From Actinomycetota bacterium (lineage in GTDB: Bacteria; Actinomycetota; Thermoleophilia; Gaiellales; Gaiellaceae), in the NCBI GenBank assembly GCA_005883955.1, contig VAXH01000088.1, positions 1 through 34,494 of the forward strand: DNA of 34,494 bases. Direction: 5' to 3'. Both the position numbers and the translations under genes were made by a program. The notes beneath the pieces are model-generated. The model ran no database searches, was not told where the DNA came from, and worked only from the letters and a program-made list of their open reading frames with translations. This document shows, piece by piece, positions 6,859 to 14,941 of this stretch (positions are counted from its first letter, which is position 1; each line of letters opens with the position of its first letter).

Positions 6859-8585
6859 CCGTTCGCCTTGTCGACGAGCAGCACCGTGAACGGCTTCTGC
6901 CCCGGGGGCGCGATCTGGAACGACAGGCCCCAGTGTCCGACCATCACGAGCGCCGGCGCGGCGTGGCCGTACGTGCCGGGCGCCGTTTCCGAGAGGTGAT
7001 AAGCCTGCTGCCCCATCTCCATGTCGAGCATCGCGAAGTCGACCGTCACGTCGGCGTTGCGAACCGGCGTGCCGCCGCGCGAGATCGCGACCTGGAATGA
7101 GTTCGGGACCGCCGCGCGGTTCGGCGAGACGCGGATCGCGAGCCGGTAGTCGTTCTCGCTGACGACCTTGTTGACCGTGCCGGGCCCGACGTGTGCCTTT
7201 GCGCCCCCGACCGAGGCGAGAGCCTTGGAAGGCGGCGGCAGACTCGAGAGCACCGCGGCCGCGAGCACGGCGCCGGCTACGAGCAGCGACTCACCGGCGA
7301 CCAGACGGCGCAGCAGGCTCGCGGCCGGAGCTCCGAGCTCGGGGTGTGTGCCGGAAGCCGAAGCCTTGAAGCGCGGCACGGTCCGCAGCAGATTGACGGA
7401 CGCAAGCAGGAGCGCCGCGGCGAGCAGCGCGATCTTGACCAGCAGCGCCTGCCCATACGAGGTCTGCCAGAACGAGGCGAGCGTCGGCATGTGCTGTACC
7501 GCCGAGCCGGTGCCGGCGCCGATCAGGACGAGCACGGACACGAACGCTAGGTTCGAGAAGCGCGGCACGCAGACGACGAGAGCCGCGACCCGGCGCGCGG
7601 CCGGCAGGCTCGCCGCGAGCACGACCAGTCCGATCAGGCCGCCGACCCAGAGAGAGCCCGCGACGAGGTGGAACCAGTCGAAGGCCAGGGAGAGACCGCG
7701 GGGCGAGGTCTGCGCGGCATGCCCGGCCAGACCCGGCACGAGCAGACACGCCGCCGCTGCGCCGATCGCGCCGCCGAGCGCGATCACGGCCGCGACCGAG
7801 CGCTGACGCCGCTCGGGCTTGTCGAGCCAGATCGCAACGGCGGCGGCCCCGGCGAAGAGCGCGAACACGAGCTCGAGGTCGAGCCAACTGCGGCCGAAGG
7901 CCGAAACCCGGACGAGCGGGAAAAGGGCGCCGAAGCTCCAGAAGGAACGGAGCGCGAACACCGCCGTCGAGAGGAGAACGTAGACGGGGATCGCCAGCAG
8001 CGCCACCAACGACGCGGCGCCGAACGCGATCGTCAGAGACCGCAGGCGCGTACCCGGCACCCGGGCCACTGCCGGCCTGGCGACGACGATCCGCAGAACG
8101 AAGAGCCCGATCGCCGCCATCAACGAAAGGAACGCGAGCCAGCGTAGGGTCACCAGCCGCGGTGTCGCCGCAGTCTCCGAGATCGACGGGATCGCGAACT
8201 GCGGCGCGGGTCCCGCGTTCGGTCCGACCGCGAACGTGAAGGCGCCACGCACCGGGTGCCCGTCGACGGAGATCACCCGCCAGTAGACGAGATACCAGCC
8301 CTCGGATAGCTTCTTCAGCGGTATGACCAGCGTGTCGGCGTTCGCCGGCGAGCGGCTGGGCGCCCCTGTCGTTTCTTTGTCGCCCGCGGCGTTCGTGACC
8401 GAGACGATCGCGAACCGAGGCTCGACCGGCTCGCTGTAACGCAGGAGTACCTGCTTCGGCGGCGTGTTCACGATCCGGCTTGCGACCGGCGTCGTCTGCA
8501 GGAGTGCCGCATGTGCCCACGCCGCGGCCGGCAGCACGAGCGAGGCTGCGGCCGCGACGAGGACGAGTAGGACGACGCGCTTCAT
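6855..8585 (-). CDS. copper resistance CopC-CopD fusion with C-terminal YtkA-like domain
   Basis: A 576-residue protein. A signal peptide ends at AWA before His25, so the mature protein begins with histidine as in CopC. The CopC beta-sandwich (25-125) keeps the second Cu(II)-site motif as Asp108 and His110 in SVDGHPVRGAF. A CopD-type membrane domain of about eight helices follows (about 145-450), with FDWFHLVAGSLWVGGLIGL characteristic of the family. After the last helix a periplasmic-side YtkA/FixH-like domain (about 470-576) carries a Met-rich MLDMEMGQQAYH stretch. The predicted role is copper binding and transfer across the membrane. The start ATG overlaps the upstream ycnI-like stop (ATGA), and the next gene overlaps its own stop (GTGA). 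Confidence 0.9.
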   Translation of the reverse strand: MKRVVLLVLVAAAASLVLPAAAWAHAALLQTTPVASRIVNTPPKQVLLRYSEPVEPRFAIVSVTNAAGDKETTGAPSRSPANADTLVIPLKKLSEGWYLVYWRVISVDGHPVRGAFTFAVGPNAGPAPQFAIPSISETAATPRLVTLRWLAFLSLMAAIGLFVLRIVVARPAVARVPGTRLRSLTIAFGAASLVALLAIPVYVLLSTAVFALRSFWSFGALFPLVRVSAFGRSWLDLELVFALFAGAAAVAIWLDKPERRQRSVAAVIALGGAIGAAAACLLVPGLAGHAAQTSPRGLSLAFDWFHLVAGSLWVGGLIGLVVLAASLPAARRVAALVVCVPRFSNLAFVSVLVLIGAGTGSAVQHMPTLASFWQTSYGQALLVKIALLAAALLLASVNLLRTVPRFKASASGTHPELGAPAASLLRRLVAGESLLVAGAVLAAAVLSSLPPPSKALASVGGAKAHVGPGTVNKVVSENDYRLAIRVSPNRAAVPNSFQVAISRGGTPVRNADVTVDFAMLDMEMGQQAYHLSETAPGTYGHAAPALVMVGHWGLSFQIAPPGQKPFTVLLVDKANG

Positions 8586-9178
8586 GCAACCGGCCGGCTC
8601 CCTCCGCGGGTCGCGAGCGAGGCCCCGGCGAGCAGGACGCCGATCCCGGCGACGACGAGCGCGATGATCGCCAAGGTCGAGCTGCCGCCGCCCCCGAGCG
8701 ACGACTTCGCGTCGATCCTCGGCGCCGGCGCGTCCGACGATTCGGGGCCTGCCCAGTCGACGATCGAGCCGTCCGAGTACGTCTGACGCACCTTGAACAC
8801 GTACGTCTTGCTCGAGTCCGGGCTGGCGAGGAACTGGAAGACCGAGTCCTCTCCGGTCGGGACGCTGCCGCCGCTCCAGGTGACCTTTTGGATCACCGCG
8901 TTCTCCCCCGAGCCGGTCTGCTGGAGCTGCCGCTTCCACCCGGTCGCGGGACTGAAGGAGTCGATCCCGAAGCCGCTCGGTGGGGTCAATTCGATCTTCG
9001 TCGTCGTCGCCCCTTCCTTCTCTGTCGGCACGGCAAGCGTGAAGAGCTGCAGGGTCTTCGACTTGGTCACCGGAGGGCTGATCTCGGCGTGCGCCCAGGC
9101 GCTCGAGGCAACCGTGAGGCCGACGGCAGCAGCCGCCGCTCCTGCGAGCGCGCGTGCGCGCACGCCAGTCGGGTTCAT
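8582..9178 (-). CDS. YcnI-like (DUF1775) copper-binding protein, membrane-anchored
   Basis: A 198-residue protein with a signal peptide ending SSAWA, so mature chains begin HAEISPP, with His30 and Glu32. This fits the YcnI family, where the mature N-terminal histidine takes part in Cu(II) binding. The DUF1775 beta-sandwich covers about 30-150; a Gly/Ser linker (SSLGGGGSS), one C-terminal transmembrane helix and a basic tail complete the protein. The start ATG 9178 has a strong ribosome site (AAAGGAGAG, 7-nt spacer), so longer in-frame starts up to 9382 are rejected. It overlaps the downstream CopC-CopD gene by ATGA. YcnI next to CopC/CopD is a recognised arrangement, supporting a periplasmic-side copper chaperone role. 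Confidence 0.88.
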   Translation of the reverse strand: MNPTGVRARALAGAAAAAVGLTVASSAWAHAEISPPVTKSKTLQLFTLAVPTEKEGATTTKIELTPPSGFGIDSFSPATGWKRQLQQTGSGENAVIQKVTWSGGSVPTGEDSVFQFLASPDSSKTYVFKVRQTYSDGSIVDWAGPESSDAPAPRIDAKSSLGGGGSSTLAIIALVVAGIGVLLAGASLATRGGSRPVA

Positions 9179-9230
9179 GCTCGTACTCTCCTTTCGGTCG
9201 TGGGAGCCGCGTCGCCTTGCCGCGGCGACG

Positions 9231-9851
9231 TCAGGAGAGGCGGGGTGGACCGCGTGCCCCGAGCGATGCCGCAAAGGCGGCCGCAGGAAGCAGCTCGACC
9301 GATAGCGGCCCGACGAGCGGGACGATCCCGGCGATCCTCGGCGGCCCAGAGAGCGACGCGAGCGTGCGCCGCATCCAGGCAAGGACGTGCTCGAGCGCCG
9401 CCGCCAGCGCCGCGGCGACGAGCGACAGGGCCCCGAGGACGGGAATTGCGTTTCGGTGGACCGGCCCCGTCAGGCAGTGCAGCCCGTGCCAGCCGAGGCC
9501 TTGGCGCCAGTGGAGGTACGACTCCATGTACGCGAAGGCGGGCATCGTCCCCAACCAGAGCCCCAGCGCTCGCGTCACGAGCAGCCCGAGTCGCAGCCGC
9601 GGCTCCGCGATGACGGCCCTCGTCTCGACCAGCCGACGCTCGCGAACCCCGAGTGCGGCAAGCCAGATGACGACGGCGGAGAAGCCGACCGCGAGCAAGA
9701 CCGCGACGACCGCGACCGCCGGCAGCGCCGGTCCGCCCGCCTGCTGCGAGAGCTCGAGCGCAAGCGGCGAGGGCGAGATCGCGTAGACGATCGTGCGGGT
9801 GCCGAGCACGACCACGACGACAACGCCGAGCCACGCGAGCACGCGCTTCAT
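9231..9851 (-). CDS. multi-span membrane protein of the copper cluster
   Basis: A 206-residue protein with about four hydrophobic helices: an N-terminal one (AWLGVVVVVVLG), one near residues 45-67, one near 92-108, and one near 140-158. A His/Cys-containing loop (YLHWRQGLGWHGLHCLTGPVHRN) lies between the third and fourth and contains four His and one Cys, a plausible metal-binding segment. Its ATG overlaps the upstream lipoprotein stop (ATGA), and a 52-nt gap with a strong ribosome site precedes the YcnI gene. I do not recognise a named family. Context suggests copper handling in or at the membrane. A longer in-frame start at 10103 would run through the lipoprotein gene and is rejected. Confidence 0.72.
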   Translation of the reverse strand: MKRVLAWLGVVVVVVLGTRTIVYAISPSPLALELSQQAGGPALPAVAVVAVLLAVGFSAVVIWLAALGVRERRLVETRAVIAEPRLRLGLLVTRALGLWLGTMPAFAYMESYLHWRQGLGWHGLHCLTGPVHRNAIPVLGALSLVAAALAAALEHVLAWMRRTLASLSGPPRIAGIVPLVGPLSVELLPAAAFAASLGARGPPRLS

Positions 9852-10684
9852 CGGGCCTTCAGAACGTAGGGAACGGTCACCAGTTTGCCCTCCGGCTTCG
9901 ACTGCAGGAACAGCTTCCACGTCCCGGCGGTCGGCAGCAGGATTCCGATCGTAAGCTTTCCGGGCGCCGCGCTGCGCCCGACGACGCTTGCCCCCCCGAT
10001 CAGGGAAGTGCAGCCGCTCGCCCCCGGCGCGCACACGTGCGTGTGGAAGTAGTCGAGCGTCCCGCCGTGGAAGAAGATCGCATGCGCGAGCGCGCCGTAC
10101 CACGGCACGAAGCGCGCCGGCTTCCCTGCGGCGTCTGTTACGTGGACCTTCATCAGCGTCGCCTGGATCGCCCGAATGTCCGGCCGCCGCGGCGCCGTGA
10201 ACGTGAAGCCGTCGAGGTGCTGAACGGCGTGGTAGCTGCCGAGCGGTTGCGGCCTGGGCACGCCGCGCACCTGGACGTCCTTGAAGAGCTGGAAGTTCGG
10301 GAGCGGTTGCCGCTGCCTCGGATACGCGTCGACGATCACGCGATAACGGCCCGGCGTCGGGAAAACGACTTGTTGCCTGAAACGCCCGCCCGCCTGCATC
10401 GGTGGATGGCGGTGGATGATCGTCGAGAGGTCGTCGCTGACGATGATCAGGTGGACGCCGGTGTGCGGGCCAGGGCCGGCGTGGTATGCCGTCAGCGGCG
10501 AGCCGGAGGGCTGGTCGATCGTGAAGGCGACCGTCGTCGGTTTTCCGGGCGCGATCGAGCCGGCAGGCTGGAAGCCCATGAGCCGGTAGACCTTTGCAGG
10601 CTGGATCGCGATCTTGCTTCCGCTCGACGACGAGCAGCCGGCGGCGAGCGGCAACAGCAGGAGGAGCGCAGCGAACCGCCGCAT
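9848..10684 (-). CDS. predicted copper-associated lipoprotein with two His-containing beta domains
   Basis: A 278-residue lipoprotein. The signal MRRFAALLLLLPLAAGC has a lipobox with Cys17. The mature chain seems to hold repeated YtkA/cupredoxin-like beta domains. The first contains HTGVHLIIVSDDLSTIIHRHP followed by a TPGRYRVIVDAYP strand. The second contains WYGALAHAIFF, YFHTHVC and a closing TAGTWKLFLQ strand. The HxHP and FHTH clusters are good candidates for metal ligands, and similar sequences accompany copper genes in other actinobacteria (from memory). The start is ATG 10684, because TACACT lies 7 nt upstream and the signal peptide begins there; the open frame extends to 11335 only through acyl-CoA dehydrogenase coding sequence. 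It heads the copper cluster. Confidence 0.8.
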   Translation of the reverse strand: MRRFAALLLLLPLAAGCSSSSGSKIAIQPAKVYRLMGFQPAGSIAPGKPTTVAFTIDQPSGSPLTAYHAGPGPHTGVHLIIVSDDLSTIIHRHPPMQAGGRFRQQVVFPTPGRYRVIVDAYPRQRQPLPNFQLFKDVQVRGVPRPQPLGSYHAVQHLDGFTFTAPRRPDIRAIQATLMKVHVTDAAGKPARFVPWYGALAHAIFFHGGTLDYFHTHVCAPGASGCTSLIGGASVVGRSAAPGKLTIGILLPTAGTWKLFLQSKPEGKLVTVPYVLKAR

Positions 10685-10691
10685 TGGCGTC

Positions 10692-10697
10692 AGTGTA
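10692..10697 (-). promoter_or_regulatory. predicted -10 box of the copper cluster
   Basis: On the minus strand TACACT lies exactly 7 nt before ATG 10684 in the 70-nt gap after the acyl-CoA dehydrogenase gene, suggesting a leaderless transcript for the copper cluster. I see no obvious operator palindrome. Confidence 0.5.
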
Positions 10698-10754
10698 GGG
10701 AGAGCGCCGGCTTCGGGGCGCTTTCGGGGACAGGCACCTGCCGGCGCCTTTCCC

Positions 10755-11891
10755 CTACGCGAGACCGAGGTGCTTGGCGATGACCATCCGCTGGACTTCG
10801 TTCGTCCCTTCGCCGATCTCGAGGATCTTCTGGTCGCGATAGAGCCGTGAGATCGCGAACTCGTCCATGTAGCCGTAGCCGCCGTGGACCTGCAGCGCCC
10901 AGTTGACGATGCGGTTCGACATCTCGCCCGAGTAGAGCTTCGCGATCGCCGCCTCCTTGCCGAACGGCCGCCCCTGGTCCTTGACCCACGCGGCCTTGTA
11001 GACGAGGTTCCGCGCCGCCTCGATCTCGGTCGCCATGTCGGCAAGCCGGAACTGCACGGCCTGGAACCTGGCGATCGGGCGGCCGAACTGCTCGCGCTCC
11101 TGCGCGTAGGCGGCGGCGAGGTCGTAGGCGCCCTGCGCGAGGCCGACCGCCATCGCGGCGACCGAGATCCGGCCGCCGTCGAGGATCTCGAGAAACTGGT
11201 TGAAGCCCTGCCCGCGCGGGCCGAGCAGGTTGCCCTCTGGCACGGCGCAATCGCGGAAGGAGAGCTCGCGCGTGTCTGAGGCGTGCCAGCCCATCTTCTC
11301 CATCGGGGCCGAGATCTCGTAGCCCGGCGCGCCATTCGGGACGATCAGGTTCGAGATTTCGTTCTCACCGGTCCGCGCCGTGATCGTCACGCAGGCCGTG
11401 ATCTCGGTGCCGGCGTTCGTGATGAAGATCTTCGAGCCGTTGACGACCCATTGTCCGCCCCGAAGCTCGGCAGTGGTGCGCGTCGCGCCCGCATCGGAGC
11501 CGGCGCCGGGCTCGGTCAAGCCGAACGCCGCCAGCTTTTGGCCCGAAGCGAGCTGCGGCAGCCACTCCCGCTTCTGCTCCTCGCTCCCGAAGTAGAAGAT
11601 CGGCAGCGTCCCGAGAGAGTGGTGCGCGGCGACCGTGATCGCCACCGACGAATCGATCCGCGTCAGCTCCTCGACGGCGAGCGCGTACGAGAGCGTGTCG
11701 GCGCCGGCGCCGCCGTACTCCTGTGGGACGGTCATGCCCATCAACCCGAGCTCGGCGAGCTCGGCCACGAGCTCGTAGGGGAAGCGGTGCTCGCGGTCGA
11801 GCTCGGCGGCGACCGGCGCGATCCGCGAGACCGCGAACTCGCGCACGGTGTCTCGGACGAGCTGCTGCTCGTGCGTCAGGTCGAAGTTCAA
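10755..11891 (-). CDS. acyl-CoA dehydrogenase
   Basis: A 378-residue flavoprotein that oxidises acyl-CoA to trans-2-enoyl-CoA. It shows the N-terminal helical domain (LTHEQQLVRDTVREFA), FAD-binding segments AAFGLTEPGAGSDA and WVVNGSKIFITNA, and the C-terminal LQVHGGYGYMDEF and GEGTNEVQR, whose EGT glutamate is the family's catalytic base. Length and motifs fit the short/branched-chain group. The start is TTG 11891, overlapping the pepA stop as TTGA; a longer frame to 12209 runs through pepA in another frame. The enzyme may supply the enoyl-CoA step of a branched-chain or fatty acid pathway, possibly with the carboxylase genes further on. Substrate is not readable. Confidence 0.93.
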   Translation of the reverse strand: MNFDLTHEQQLVRDTVREFAVSRIAPVAAELDREHRFPYELVAELAELGLMGMTVPQEYGGAGADTLSYALAVEELTRIDSSVAITVAAHHSLGTLPIFYFGSEEQKREWLPQLASGQKLAAFGLTEPGAGSDAGATRTTAELRGGQWVVNGSKIFITNAGTEITACVTITARTGENEISNLIVPNGAPGYEISAPMEKMGWHASDTRELSFRDCAVPEGNLLGPRGQGFNQFLEILDGGRISVAAMAVGLAQGAYDLAAAYAQEREQFGRPIARFQAVQFRLADMATEIEAARNLVYKAAWVKDQGRPFGKEAAIAKLYSGEMSNRIVNWALQVHGGYGYMDEFAISRLYRDQKILEIGEGTNEVQRMVIAKHLGLA

Positions 11892-13384
11892 GCCGCTGCG
11901 GCCAGTCGGTCGGCGAGCTCGCAGATCAGCCGGACGCCGTAGCCGGTGCCGCCGCGCTGCCACAGATAGTCGTGCCGGGGCCAGGTGAAGAAACCGGTCC
12001 CGGCCATGTCGACGTGCGCCCAGGGCCCCTCGCCCGCGAACTCGTGCAGAAACTCGGCGGCGAGCACCGGCACGCCCTGCGAGCGGATGTTCGAGTTCTT
12101 CAGGTCGGCATAGTCGGAGTCGACGTAACGGCGATAGCGTGGGTGGAGCGGCCAGGGCCAGGCGTGGTCGCCGCTGGCCTCGCCGGACTCGACGACGAGC
12201 GTTCTCCACTCGGAGTCGTTCGCGAACACGCCGGCGTAGAAGTCGCCGAGCGCTCGCTCCATCGCCCCGGTCAGCGTGGCGAAGTCGACGAGGTGCGTGG
12301 CCCCGAGCTGCCGGGCGTAGGGGAGGACATCGGCGAGCACAAGCCGGCCTTCTGCGTCGGTGTTGATGATCTCGATCGTCTTACCGTTCATCGCCGTGAG
12401 GATGTCGCCCGGCCGGAAGGCGCCGCCGCCGACCGCGTTCTCGGTCGCGCCGACGACGCCGACGACTTGCAGCGGGCACTCCAGCTCCGCGAGCGCGCCC
12501 ACGGCGGCGATCACGGCTCCACCCCCTGCCATGTCGCCCTTCATGTCCTCCATGTAGGCCGGCTTCTTGATCGAGATGCCGCCCGTGTCGAAGGTGACCG
12601 CCTTGCCGGCGAGGCCGAGGACGACGTCGCCTCGAGCCTGCGGAGGCTCGTAACGCAGAACAATCAGCCGCGCGGGGTTGTGGCTGCCTTGGGCGACGGC
12701 CGCGAAGGCGCCCATGCCGAGCTCTCGGATCTCGGTGAGGCCCGGCGCCTCGACCGAAAGGTGGGGCGACCCTCCGGCGGCGACCTCGGCCGCGCGGTCG
12801 GCGAGGCCTTCCGGGGTCAGCTCGTTCGGAGGTGCGTTCGCGAGGTCGCGGGCGCGGTTTGCCCACTCGGCGACGACACCGGCGCGGCGCGCGGCCTCTC
12901 CGACCGCCTCGTCGTCGGAGACGATCGCCAACGACTCGAGCCGCTCCGGCGCGGGTTCGGTCTTCCAGCGGCCCGGGTCGTACGAGCCGAGGAACGTCCC
13001 GTCGACGATCGCCCGTGCCTGCTCGGCCGGCGAGAGCGGGAGCGAGTCATCGAGCAGCCAGGCGATTGACCGCGCGTACCCGCGCGCTTCGCGAGCGAGG
13101 GTGCCGGCTGCGGTGCGAAGCGCATCCGCGTCCACTGCCTCGCGCGCTCCGATGCCCGCGAGCGCGAGCCGGTTGGCCTTCAGTTCGCCGTCCAGGTGAA
13201 ACAGCGGGGCGGTCTTCAGCCTGCCTGTGAGCTCGCCCTGCTCCGCGAGCCGCTCGAGCAACCCGCCGAGGCGGCCGTTCAGCGCCGCAACCGGACCGGT
13301 CAACTCCTTCGCGGCGAGCAGAGGTGCGGCGAGGACGTCGGATTCGACGGACTCGGGCGATCCGGCTTGGACCTCGACCCGCAT
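11888..13384 (-). CDS. pepA: leucyl aminopeptidase (M17 family)
   Basis: A 498-residue M17 metallopeptidase that removes N-terminal residues from peptides; usually a cytoplasmic hexamer with two divalent metals. The N-terminal non-catalytic domain covers about 1-165. The catalytic domain shows LAGKAVTFDTGGISIKK near residue 264 (Lys and Asp metal or active-site residues), EDMKGDMAGG with its metal-binding Asp, and the signature NTDAEGRL near residue 342 with metal-binding Asp/Glu and the active-site Arg. Length is normal. The start is ATG 13384, with a TAGCAT box 9 nt upstream. It is translationally coupled to the downstream acyl-CoA dehydrogenase. Co-expression with amino acid catabolism is a reasonable inference. 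Confidence 0.95.
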   Translation of the reverse strand: MRVEVQAGSPESVESDVLAAPLLAAKELTGPVAALNGRLGGLLERLAEQGELTGRLKTAPLFHLDGELKANRLALAGIGAREAVDADALRTAAGTLAREARGYARSIAWLLDDSLPLSPAEQARAIVDGTFLGSYDPGRWKTEPAPERLESLAIVSDDEAVGEAARRAGVVAEWANRARDLANAPPNELTPEGLADRAAEVAAGGSPHLSVEAPGLTEIRELGMGAFAAVAQGSHNPARLIVLRYEPPQARGDVVLGLAGKAVTFDTGGISIKKPAYMEDMKGDMAGGGAVIAAVGALAELECPLQVVGVVGATENAVGGGAFRPGDILTAMNGKTIEIINTDAEGRLVLADVLPYARQLGATHLVDFATLTGAMERALGDFYAGVFANDSEWRTLVVESGEASGDHAWPWPLHPRYRRYVDSDYADLKNSNIRSQGVPVLAAEFLHEFAGEGPWAHVDMAGTGFFTWPRHDYLWQRGGTGYGVRLICELADRLAAAA

Positions 13385-13392
13385 CGGGCCGC

Positions 13393-13398
13393 GATGCT
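13393..13398 (-). promoter_or_regulatory. predicted -10 box of pepA
   Basis: On the minus strand TAGCAT lies 9 nt before ATG 13384. The spacing is longer than the common 7 nt, so the transcript could carry a two-base leader. Confidence 0.35.
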
Positions 13399-13413
13399 AT
13401 CCGACCTACTGCG

Positions 13414-13419
13414 TAGCCT
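13414..13419 (+). promoter_or_regulatory. predicted -10 box of the small gene at 13427
   Basis: TAGCCT lies exactly 7 nt before ATG 13427. It could instead produce a 48-nt leader to ATG 13475, which has its own CAGGAG site. Confidence 0.45.
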
Positions 13420-13426
13420 CACCCGT

Positions 13427-13720
13427 ATGCGGGGCCGGCCTCAACTTCGGCGCCGTCGCGCCGATACAGGAGCCATGGCAGTACCAGCTTTGCGGCGGTT
13501 GGTCTCTTCACGCGTCCTCTCCGGGCGCCGGCTCGACCCGGAAACCCTGACGCAGCTCCACACGACCCTCGTCGACGAGCGCCAGCAGCTTCGCGGGCAG
13601 GGGGCCCCCGCCGAGGAGCTCGAGCGCAACCGGCTGGCGATCGTGCGGTGCCAGTGGGAGCTCTCGCAAGCCTTGATCGAGCGCTATCTGCCGCCCGCCG
13701 CAGCTCCCAGCGCGGCGTAG
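13427..13720 (+). CDS. small hypothetical protein
   Basis: A 97-residue soluble protein, divergent from pepA. From ATG 13427 it begins with a very basic segment (MRGRPQLRRRRADTGA); from the alternative ATG 13475 (CAGGAG ribosome site, 81 residues) it begins MAVPALRRLVSSRVL. I chose 13427 because of the TAGCCT-N7 geometry, but the inner start is nearly as good. The body is helical and rich in Gln/Leu/Arg (TLVDERQQLRGQGAPAEELE, then a WELSQALIERYL helix), suggesting a short coiled-coil or helical hairpin. There is no signal peptide and no recognised family. It is followed after 27 nt by an MFS gene with its own promoter-like box. Confidence 0.6.
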   Translation: MRGRPQLRRRRADTGAMAVPALRRLVSSRVLSGRRLDPETLTQLHTTLVDERQQLRGQGAPAEELERNRLAIVRCQWELSQALIERYLPPAAAPSAA

Positions 13721-13734
13721 CTCGCACGCCTCGC

Positions 13735-13740
13735 TAGCCT
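13735..13740 (+). promoter_or_regulatory. predicted -10 box of the Fsr-like MFS gene
   Basis: TAGCCT lies exactly 7 nt before GTG 13748. No ribosome site precedes that GTG, which fits leaderless expression. Confidence 0.5.
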
Positions 13741-13747
13741 GCCTTCG

Positions 13748-14926
13748 GTGCGGGCCGAGCTTGACAAGCGCGCGATGGCTGCGCTCTCGAGCGGCCATCT
13801 GGCGACCGACTTCGCGAACGGCGCGCTGCCTGCGCTGCTGCCGTTCTTCGTCGACAAGTTCACGCTCTCGTACACGCTCGCGGCGGCGGTCGTGCTCGCC
13901 TCGGCGGTCTCGTCGTCGATCGTGCAGCCGCTCTTCGGGCTCTGGTCGGATCGCCGCGGCGCGATCTGGCTGCTTCCCGGCGGGGTCGCGCTCGCCGGAA
14001 TCGGGATCGCGCTCGCCTCCGTGGCGCCCGCGTACTGGCTCGTGCTCGTCTGCGTGATCGTCTCCGGCCTGGGCGTCGCGGCCTTCCATCCCGAGGGCTC
14101 GAAGTTCGCGGCCTTTGCCGGCGGCCGGCGGCGGGCCAGCGCGATGTCGCTCTTTTCGATCGGCGGCAACCTCGGCTTCGCACTCGGCCCGACGGTGGCG
14201 ACGCCGCTTGTGCTCGCCTTCGGCCTCACGGGCGGCCTGCTGCTGTCCGTGCCCTGCCTCGCCGTCGCGCTCGCTTTGCTGCTGTTGGCGCCTTTCCTTG
14301 GCTCGTTCGCGCCGGAGCGCGGGCAGCAGTTCACGAGCGACGAGCCCGACCGCGTTGGCGCCCTGGTGCTCCTGCTCGGCGTGATCGCCTGTCGCAGCGT
14401 GGCGTGGTTCGGGTTGATCACTTTTGTCCCGCTCTGGGAGGTCTCCCTCGGCCACTCGAAGGCGCACGGAAGCCACCTGCTGTCGCTGATGCTGCTCGCG
14501 GGCGGCGCCGGCACGCTCGCCGCCGGGCCGCTGGCCGACCGCTTCGGCCGTAGGCCGGTGCTGCTCGTCTGCTCCGCAGCGACGGCGCCGCTGATCCTCG
14601 TCTTCGTGATCGTCGGCGGCGTGCCGGGGGCGATCGCGTTGGCGGGCGTCGGCGTCTCGGTGATCGCGACCTTCGGTGTGACGATGGTGATGAGCCAGGA
14701 GTACCTGCCCCGCCACATCGGCATGGCCTCCGGGCTGTCGATCGGGCTCTCGATCGGCCTCGGCGGCGTGGGGGCGGTCGCGCTCGGCGCCGTCGCCGAC
14801 TCGATCGATCTCCGCACGGCTCTGTACGTTGCGGCGGGTGCTGCGGCGCTTGCGCTCGTGCTGGCCGGGCTCCTGCCGTCTTCGCGGCCCTCACGCCGGC
14901 TCGCGGTCGAGCCGGTCGCGCCATGA
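13748..14926 (+). CDS. MFS transporter, fosmidomycin-resistance (Fsr)-like
   Basis: A 392-residue twelve-helix major facilitator protein. The first helix region GHLATDFANGALPALLPFF, the loop WSDRRG, and the segment GLGVAAFHPEGSKFAA are characteristic of the Fsr-like branch of MFS exporters. A second DRFGRRP loop marks the second six-helix half. The start is GTG 13748, supported by a TAGCCT box 7 nt upstream; ATG 13775 is the alternative. The protein probably exports a small molecule by proton antiport, but the substrate is not evident. It is followed 15 nt later by the SCP2 gene, which has its own promoter-like box inside this gene's 3' end. Confidence 0.85.
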   Translation: MRAELDKRAMAALSSGHLATDFANGALPALLPFFVDKFTLSYTLAAAVVLASAVSSSIVQPLFGLWSDRRGAIWLLPGGVALAGIGIALASVAPAYWLVLVCVIVSGLGVAAFHPEGSKFAAFAGGRRRASAMSLFSIGGNLGFALGPTVATPLVLAFGLTGGLLLSVPCLAVALALLLLAPFLGSFAPERGQQFTSDEPDRVGALVLLLGVIACRSVAWFGLITFVPLWEVSLGHSKAHGSHLLSLMLLAGGAGTLAAGPLADRFGRRPVLLVCSAATAPLILVFVIVGGVPGAIALAGVGVSVIATFGVTMVMSQEYLPRHIGMASGLSIGLSIGLGGVGAVALGAVADSIDLRTALYVAAGAAALALVLAGLLPSSRPSRRLAVEPVAP

Positions 14927-14928
14927 GC

Positions 14929-14934
14929 TAGGCT
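14929..14934 (+). promoter_or_regulatory. predicted -10 box of the SCP2 gene
   Basis: TAGGCT overlaps the MFS stop codon region and lies exactly 7 nt before GTG 14942. Confidence 0.45.
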
Positions 14935-14941
14935 CGCCGCC

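Noticed and set aside
9848-11335. Longer N-terminus for the copper lipoprotein
   Set aside because: The extension is out-of-frame acyl-CoA dehydrogenase sequence. The signal peptide with lipobox begins at 10684.
10755-12209. Longer N-terminus for the acyl-CoA dehydrogenase
   Set aside because: The extra 106 codons lie inside pepA in another frame and are Arg-rich. The TTGA overlap at 11891 gives a normal family N-terminus.
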